Source: CAYJAD01 sp964372165 (GTDB lineage: Bacteria > Desulfobacterota > Desulfovibrionia > Desulfovibrionales > Desulfovibrionaceae). From it: 9,267 nt of DNA. A program made the position numbers and the translations under genes. Of the stretch, positions 5,989 through 9,267 are shown piece by piece. Location: positions 1-9,267 of the forward strand of contig CAYJPT010000094.1 in the NCBI GenBank assembly GCA_964372165.1, given 5' to 3'. The notes below the pieces were generated by a model, which worked only from the letters and a program-made list of their open reading frames with translations, searched no databases and had not been told where the DNA came from. How positions within the stretch are numbered: the first letter of the stretch is position 1; each line of letters begins with the position of its first letter.

Positions 5989-7534
5989 AAAGATAGCTTA
6001 CTTCAGTTTAGTTGTTTTTGGAATTTTTTGTCTGATGTTGGCTGGTGGATGTAGTGATACCAGCACAGACTTGGAAACACCGAAGTTTAATTCCGGTCTT
6101 GCCAAGGATGAAATTGATAATTCTGCCTTTAAAAAACCTTTTCCAAAGCAGTATGCAACATTTGAAAAAAATGCTGAAAATTCTGTAATGACAGTGTACA
6201 AAGGTTCCGTACACTACCGTAAAAACGATGATTTTTCACCACTACCAAAGGGATATAAATTTGCTCAGCCTTATTTGAAAAACTTATGGCTTGGCTATCC
6301 TTTTAGTTATGAGTACAACGAAGCCCGTGGTCATACTTATGCTATTGATGATGTAGTACATATTGACCGTATTAATCGTTATTCTGAAAATGGTGCATTA
6401 CCTGCCACATGTTGGAATTGTAAAACTCCTAAGATGATGGAATGGGTTGAAGAAAAAGGCGATAAATTCTGGTCAAGCAATGCCAATGAATATCGTGATA
6501 AATTGGACGCACGTGACCATACAATTGGTTGTGCTAATTGCCACGATCCTGTAACTATGGAACTACGCCTCTATTCTGAACCATTAAAAGATTGGCTTAA
6601 GCGTAGTGGTAGAGATATTGAAAATATTTCACGCAATGAAATGCGTAGCCTAGTTTGCGCACAATGCCACGTGGAATACTATTTTACACATAAAGATAAT
6701 GGCCCAGCCGCAAAGCCTGTATTCCCATGGGAAAATGGTTATGGTCCTGAAGACATGTATCAATACTACAAAAGCCACGGTGCTAAAAATGGTGAGTTTG
6801 TAGATTGGATTCACACTGCATCAAAAGCACCAATGATTAAGATGCAACATCCAGAATATGAAACTTGGATTGACGGTCCACACGGCTCAGCTGGCGTATC
6901 TTGCGCTGATTGTCACATGGGTTATGAGCGCGTAGATGGTCAAAAGATTTCAAGTCACTGGTGGACAGCACCACTTAAAGATCCAAATTTAGATGCTTGT
7001 CGTCAATGCCACTCTGACAAATCTGCTGAATATCTTAAAGAGCGTGTATTATACACTCAAGAAAAGACATTCACTCAATTGCTTAAAGCCCAAGAAATCT
7101 CAGTTAAAGCTCACGAAGCTGTACGCCTTGCTGCAGACTATATGGGTGAAAAGAACTATGCGTATGATGATCTAATGAAAGAAGCACGTGACATGGTACG
7201 TAAAGGTCAATTATTCTGGGATTATGTTTCTGCAGAAAATAGTGTTGGATTCCATAACCCAGCTAAGGCGTTAAATACACTTATGTCTTCTATGGAATTT
7301 AGCCAAAAAGCTATTGACCTTGCAGGACAAGCAACCAACTTTGGAATTAATGAAGCCATTGCTGGCGACATTAAAGTAGTAGTACCTCCAATTAAAGAGC
7401 TTAGCCGTAAACTACAACAAGATGCTGAATTTTTACAACAGCATCCTTGGACAAAGCTTCTTCCAACCTTACCAAAAGCGGACATGGTATGGGATGGGCA
7501 ACAAAAAGTTAGTGAAGTAGGCAAAGCGCAATAA
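5981..7534 (+). CDS. nrfA: Cytochrome c nitrite reductase catalytic subunit (ammonia-forming), pentaheme NrfA
   Basis: Periplasmic enzyme reducing nitrite to ammonium with six electrons. The 517-residue product has five heme sites: the catalytic CWNCK at 144-148 with lysine K148 as ligand, then CANCH (184), CAQCH (226), CADCH (308) and CRQCH (340). Active-site residues can be placed by motif: R130 in DRINRY, Y233 in CHVEYYF and H290 in KMQHPEYE. E232, K287 and Q289 match the calcium site. The N-terminus is a signal peptide with a lipobox-like AGGC ending at C24, suggesting a possible lipid anchor besides docking on NrfH. The start lies inside the nrfH end, with AAGG at 5967-5970 upstream. The gene ends 55 nt before a strong terminator, so the operon is nrfHA only, with no nrfBCD or maturation genes beside it. 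Identification is secure; the lipid anchor is inferred. Confidence 0.98.
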   Translation: MNRKIAYFSLVVFGIFCLMLAGGCSDTSTDLETPKFNSGLAKDEIDNSAFKKPFPKQYATFEKNAENSVMTVYKGSVHYRKNDDFSPLPKGYKFAQPYLKNLWLGYPFSYEYNEARGHTYAIDDVVHIDRINRYSENGALPATCWNCKTPKMMEWVEEKGDKFWSSNANEYRDKLDARDHTIGCANCHDPVTMELRLYSEPLKDWLKRSGRDIENISRNEMRSLVCAQCHVEYYFTHKDNGPAAKPVFPWENGYGPEDMYQYYKSHGAKNGEFVDWIHTASKAPMIKMQHPEYETWIDGPHGSAGVSCADCHMGYERVDGQKISSHWWTAPLKDPNLDACRQCHSDKSAEYLKERVLYTQEKTFTQLLKAQEISVKAHEAVRLAADYMGEKNYAYDDLMKEARDMVRKGQLFWDYVSAENSVGFHNPAKALNTLMSSMEFSQKAIDLAGQATNFGINEAIAGDIKVVVPPIKELSRKLQQDAEFLQQHPWTKLLPTLPKADMVWDGQQKVSEVGKAQ

Positions 7535-7589
7535 CACCTAAGTTTACATTTGTAATATTCACACCAAAAAATAAATGTAAGCTATGACA

Positions 7590-7630
7590 AACGCCGACCT
7601 CTCTATCCTAGAGGTCGGCGTTCTTTATTT
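7590..7630 (+). terminator. Intrinsic terminator of nrfHA
   Basis: A perfect 13-bp GC-rich stem (7590-7602 with 7610-7622, core CGCCGACCTCT) with a 7-nt loop is followed by a T-rich tail (CTTTATTT). Just before it, TTACATTT (7546-7553) and AAATGTAA (7573-7580) form a weaker outer pair. Confidence 0.9.
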
Positions 7631-7741
7631 CGGAAAGAAAACCTCTATTGCTTGCGCAAGGGGGTAAAGGCAAGCTGCAGTCTGGTTTTTTCGTAACATA
7701 CAGATATTAAAGCAAGTTTGATTTAAGATGAATCATTCAAA

Positions 7742-7757
7742 TTTTTAAAAGCATGGA
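7742..7757 (+). repeat. 16-bp direct repeat, copy 1
   Basis: TTTTTAAAAGCATGGA recurs at 7929-7944 with one change (A to G). Beyond the core the two sites keep partial similarity (GTTGC-TGTC-TATT against GTCATGTCGCTATT), which suggests a diverged longer unit of about 35 bp. Confidence 0.4.
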
Positions 7758-7793
7758 TGTGTTGCTGTCTATTTACGATAGGTGAGTCTTCCA

Positions 7794-7838
7794 GCCTTAA
7801 GTGAATTTGTAGCAATGCGAAAAAACGTTACTTAAGGC
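7794..7838. repeat. 9-bp inverted repeat (possible stem-loop)
   Basis: GCCTTAAGT (7794-7802) pairs perfectly with ACTTAAGGC (7830-7838), extendable by a G-T and an A-T pair, around a loop of about 25 nt. No T-run follows, so it is not a standard terminator. Confidence 0.4.
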
Positions 7839-7928
7839 ATGCTTTAACTTTTAACCTCACAAATTACAATTCTAAACAATTATAGCACGTCAATCGCATT
7901 TAAAGGGTGATATTTCCTCTTTATGTAG

Positions 7929-7944
7929 TTTTTAAAGGCATGGA
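7929..7944 (+). repeat. 16-bp direct repeat, copy 2
   Basis: TTTTTAAAGGCATGGA matches 7742-7757 at 15 of 16 bases. Related shorter forms occur at 7832-7841 (TTAAGGCATG) and just after 7970 (TTTTTAAGCAT). Confidence 0.4.
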
Positions 7945-8032
7945 CTGCTACGTCATGTCGCTATTAGCCTAATTTTTAAGCATAATTTTCGAATCGACAT
8001 TCCTCGCAGTTGACCTTCGCTGTATTGGGTGT

Positions 8033-8160
8033 CATTGCGAAGAAAAACGCTTCGGGAGTTACATTGGAATGTGAAATTACTAGCGTTTTTCTGCGGTAAT
8101 CCATCTTGCAGGATTACGCCAAGGTACAAAACTAACCTAAATGAGATTGGCGTGGCAATT
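8033..8160. repeat. Palindromic intergenic element (REP/MITE-like candidate)
   Basis: The core is an 11-bp perfect inverted repeat, AGAAAAACGCT (8041-8051) with AGCGTTTTTCT (8082-8092). A small ACATT-GG-AATGT hairpin sits in its loop. A 7-bp repeat GTAATCC (8096-8102) with GGATTAC (8111-8117) follows. The outer edges TCATTGCGA and CGTGGCAAT are partly complementary and resemble the ends of dispersed palindromic repeats known from several bacteria. Only one copy is in the window, so a repeat family cannot be shown here. Confidence 0.4.
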
Positions 8161-8182
8161 ATAGCAAAGCTCTATCCTTTAT

Positions 8183-8211
8183 TTGACTTTTATCTTAATA
8201 TATTATATATT
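8183..8211 (+). promoter_or_regulatory. Sigma70-type promoter of the FecR-domain gene
   Basis: TTGACT (8183-8188) and TATATT (8206-8211) are separated by exactly 17 bp, each one or two bases from consensus. This predicts a start near 8218 and a leader of about 20 nt with AAGGGG (8228-8233) as the ribosome site before the ATG at 8240. Confidence 0.7.
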
Positions 8212-8214
8212 AAG
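8194..8214. promoter_or_regulatory. Palindrome over the -10 region (possible operator)
   Basis: CTTAATATA-TTA-TATATTAAG is a perfect inverted repeat with 9-bp arms covering the -10 hexamer. A repressor bound here would block the promoter. Pure AT content makes chance origin possible. Confidence 0.4.
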
Positions 8215-8239
8215 TTACTAAATAGCAAAGGGGAATTTT

Positions 8240-9267
8240 ATGTCTATAGTTATCACTAGTCTTTCGCATGCCATTACAGTTCAGCGCAATGGACAAGAAA
8301 TTACATTGCACCAAGGCGATTCACTTCTTGCATCAGATATTGTCACTACACAAGACACAGCCACCGTAGTAACCCTTGCAGATGGTACTATTTTGTCTCT
8401 TGCGCCGCAATCGTCCTTTAGCATAGAAAAAGTAGATTTTGTTGATGGGCAAGACCCACTTATTGTTATTCAGCATAATGCTGGTATTATGCGTGTAGAA
8501 AGTGACCATTTTGGCATACAAAACGCACAGTCTTTTAAGATGATATCTCATGGCATACAGGCAGATATTTATGGTACTGACTTTATTAGTAATGTATTGC
8601 CAAATGGCCAAGGTGAATACATTTTACTAGCTAGTGATAAAGATAAGGATCAAGACACAGGTGGTGCTTTGCTCATCACTGCCAAAGACGGTACATTTGT
8701 GAATTTATCAGAGCCATTGCAGAGCCTTACATTGCAGGCAAATGCCGCCCTTGCATCACCGCAATATGCACAAGAAGATTATGCGCAACAACTCATAGAT
8801 GCCACTACACCCAACGATGAACAAATCTTAAATTCCACAAGTCAGCTAAACACGCTCTCATATGCGACATTAGCGGAAAGCCTTGTATCGCAAGAGGGTT
8901 TCTTTATTGATACAATTAACCTAGGCACATCATTTTTTACAAATGTTAATTTAGATAGACCATTTGTACTTGGTAGCGATGCTTTTTCAGGCCTGCAATT
9001 TAGATCTCTCGCTTTTGATAACTTGAGCACATCAATTTCTGCTTCTGCTTCTACAAGTGCTGACTTAGGTAGGCCATTTGTATTTGGTGGCAATGCCCTT
9101 TTAGGCCCGCAATTTACATTGCCCCCTTCTGATAATTCATCAGATGATGCTACCCAAGACTCCTTTGATGCTACACAAGATTCCGTTATAAGCGTTGATA
9201 CACCAGACTTAGTTATTTCTGAGGATGCCGCACAACCTTATCAAGTATTGGGTCTTGCCACATGGAC
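8240..9267 (+). CDS. FecR-domain protein, probable N-terminus of a large secreted or surface protein (partial)
   Basis: The frame runs from ATG 8240, behind AAGGGG, to the window edge without a stop (342 complete codons). Residues about 10-115 form a FecR-like beta domain: a GDSLLASDIVTT segment, then the hallmark LADGT-ILSLAPQSSFSIE, then a stretch ending ADIYGTDF. No signal peptide or membrane helix is visible, which argues against the FecR iron-sensing regulator and fits large type I-secreted (RTX/LapA-like) proteins that begin with such a module; this is inference. Residues about 190-330 are acidic, rich in Ser, Thr and Asp, low in Lys, and contain a 24-residue duplicated unit (238-261 and 276-299, RPFV-x-G core). 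The piece ends in SEDAAQPYQVLGL, suggestive of the start of repeated Ig-like or VCBS domains. Such proteins usually act in adhesion or biofilm. Exact role unknown. Confidence 0.75.
   Translation, partial: MSIVITSLSHAITVQRNGQEITLHQGDSLLASDIVTTQDTATVVTLADGTILSLAPQSSFSIEKVDFVDGQDPLIVIQHNAGIMRVESDHFGIQNAQSFKMISHGIQADIYGTDFISNVLPNGQGEYILLASDKDKDQDTGGALLITAKDGTFVNLSEPLQSLTLQANAALASPQYAQEDYAQQLIDATTPNDEQILNSTSQLNTLSYATLAESLVSQEGFFIDTINLGTSFFTNVNLDRPFVLGSDAFSGLQFRSLAFDNLSTSISASASTSADLGRPFVFGGNALLGPQFTLPPSDNSSDDATQDSFDATQDSVISVDTPDLVISEDAAQPYQVLGLATW
8951..9118 (+). repeat. 54-bp in-frame tandem-type duplication in the FecR-domain gene
   Basis: Units at 8951-9004 and 9065-9118 match at 44 of 54 bases, start to start 114 bp (38 codons) apart. 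Nine of ten differences are transitions, and 12 of 24 residues of the encoded RPFV-x-G unit are identical. High DNA identity compared with protein identity points to a fairly recent duplication. Confidence 0.75.

Larger units (their letters stand above)
7631..8182. other. Gene-free, repeat-rich spacer
   Basis: About 550 bp without a credible coding frame on the strands examined. Only very short frames occur, for example a 10-codon ATG frame at 7753 and another at 7940. It contains a perfect 10-bp palindrome CTTGCGCAAG at 7651-7660, a 9-bp inverted repeat around 7794-7838, a repeated TTTTTAAA-R-GCATGGA motif, and a palindromic block at about 8033-8160. It may be a remnant of mobile or REP-like repeats or carry an unrecognised RNA. 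Confidence 0.6.

Noticed and set aside
7222..7524. Minus-strand frame of 100 codons inside the nrfA 3' end
   Set aside because: It is antisense to conserved nrfA sequence; its Cys and Ser content simply mirrors nrfA codons.
8029..8259. Plus-strand frame of 76 codons before the FecR-domain gene
   Set aside because: It runs through the palindromic element, the promoter and the start of the downstream gene in another frame, and its ATG lacks a ribosome site.
8333..8611. Minus-strand frame of 92 codons inside the FecR-domain gene
   Set aside because: It is antisense to the conserved FecR domain, where the plus-strand frame carries clear family motifs.
8842..9093. Minus-strand frame of 83 codons with an internal repeat
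   Set aside because: Its repeat is only the reverse reading of the 54-bp duplication in the plus-strand gene, and it has no ribosome site.
1..9267. CRISPR array, tRNA or rRNA genes, complete insertion sequence
   Set aside because: No evenly spaced repeats, no cloverleaf or rRNA-like blocks, and no transposase motifs were found by reading the window.

Overview
The window is AT-rich and reads as a chromosomal segment of a low-GC sulfate-reducing bacterium of the Desulfovibrionaceae type. The grounds are the nrfHA pair (a short membrane NrfH directly followed by NrfA, without nrfBCD), a divergent sigma54-dependent two-component system next to it, and a DHH-family manganese pyrophosphatase. The genus cannot be fixed from the sequence alone.

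Layout. Positions 1-441 are mostly non-coding: perhaps the last 23 codons of a gene entering from the left, then an AT-rich stretch with dyads. ppaC (442-1359, +) follows and ends at a strong terminator that probably serves both strands (1381-1426). On the minus strand, a sigma54 response regulator (1524-2969) and a 751-residue membrane hybrid histidine kinase (2966-5221) overlap by 4 nt and form one operon. A 299-bp divergent intergenic region separates them from nrfH (5521-5988) and nrfA (5981-7534), which overlap by 8 nt and end at a GC-rich terminator (7590-7630). Next come about 600 bp without a credible gene but with inverted and direct repeats. A well-formed sigma70-type promoter (8183-8211) then leads into a FecR-domain surface or secreted protein (8240 to the end), truncated by the window.

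How the genes work together. NrfH anchors NrfA in the membrane and passes quinol electrons to it, and NrfA reduces nitrite to ammonium; in sulfate reducers this detoxifies nitrite. The divergent kinase/regulator pair is the obvious controller. The kinase has an extracytoplasmic domain with a c-type heme motif (CLKCH) and carries HisKA, HATPase, REC and HPt modules, so a four-step phosphorelay H265-D552-H698-D52 to the sigma54 activator can be drawn. A sigma54-like -24/-12 element lies 58 nt upstream of nrfH. It overlaps a CRP/FNR-like palindrome, so a second regulator may compete or cooperate there. ppaC and the FecR-domain gene look functionally independent of this unit.

Most notable for follow-up: the heme-sensing phosphorelay next to nrfHA, the two overlapping promoter signals, a 26-bp repeat flanking ppaC, the repeat-rich spacer at 7630-8180, and a recent-looking 54-bp in-frame duplication in the FecR-domain protein. 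No wholly new system is evident.
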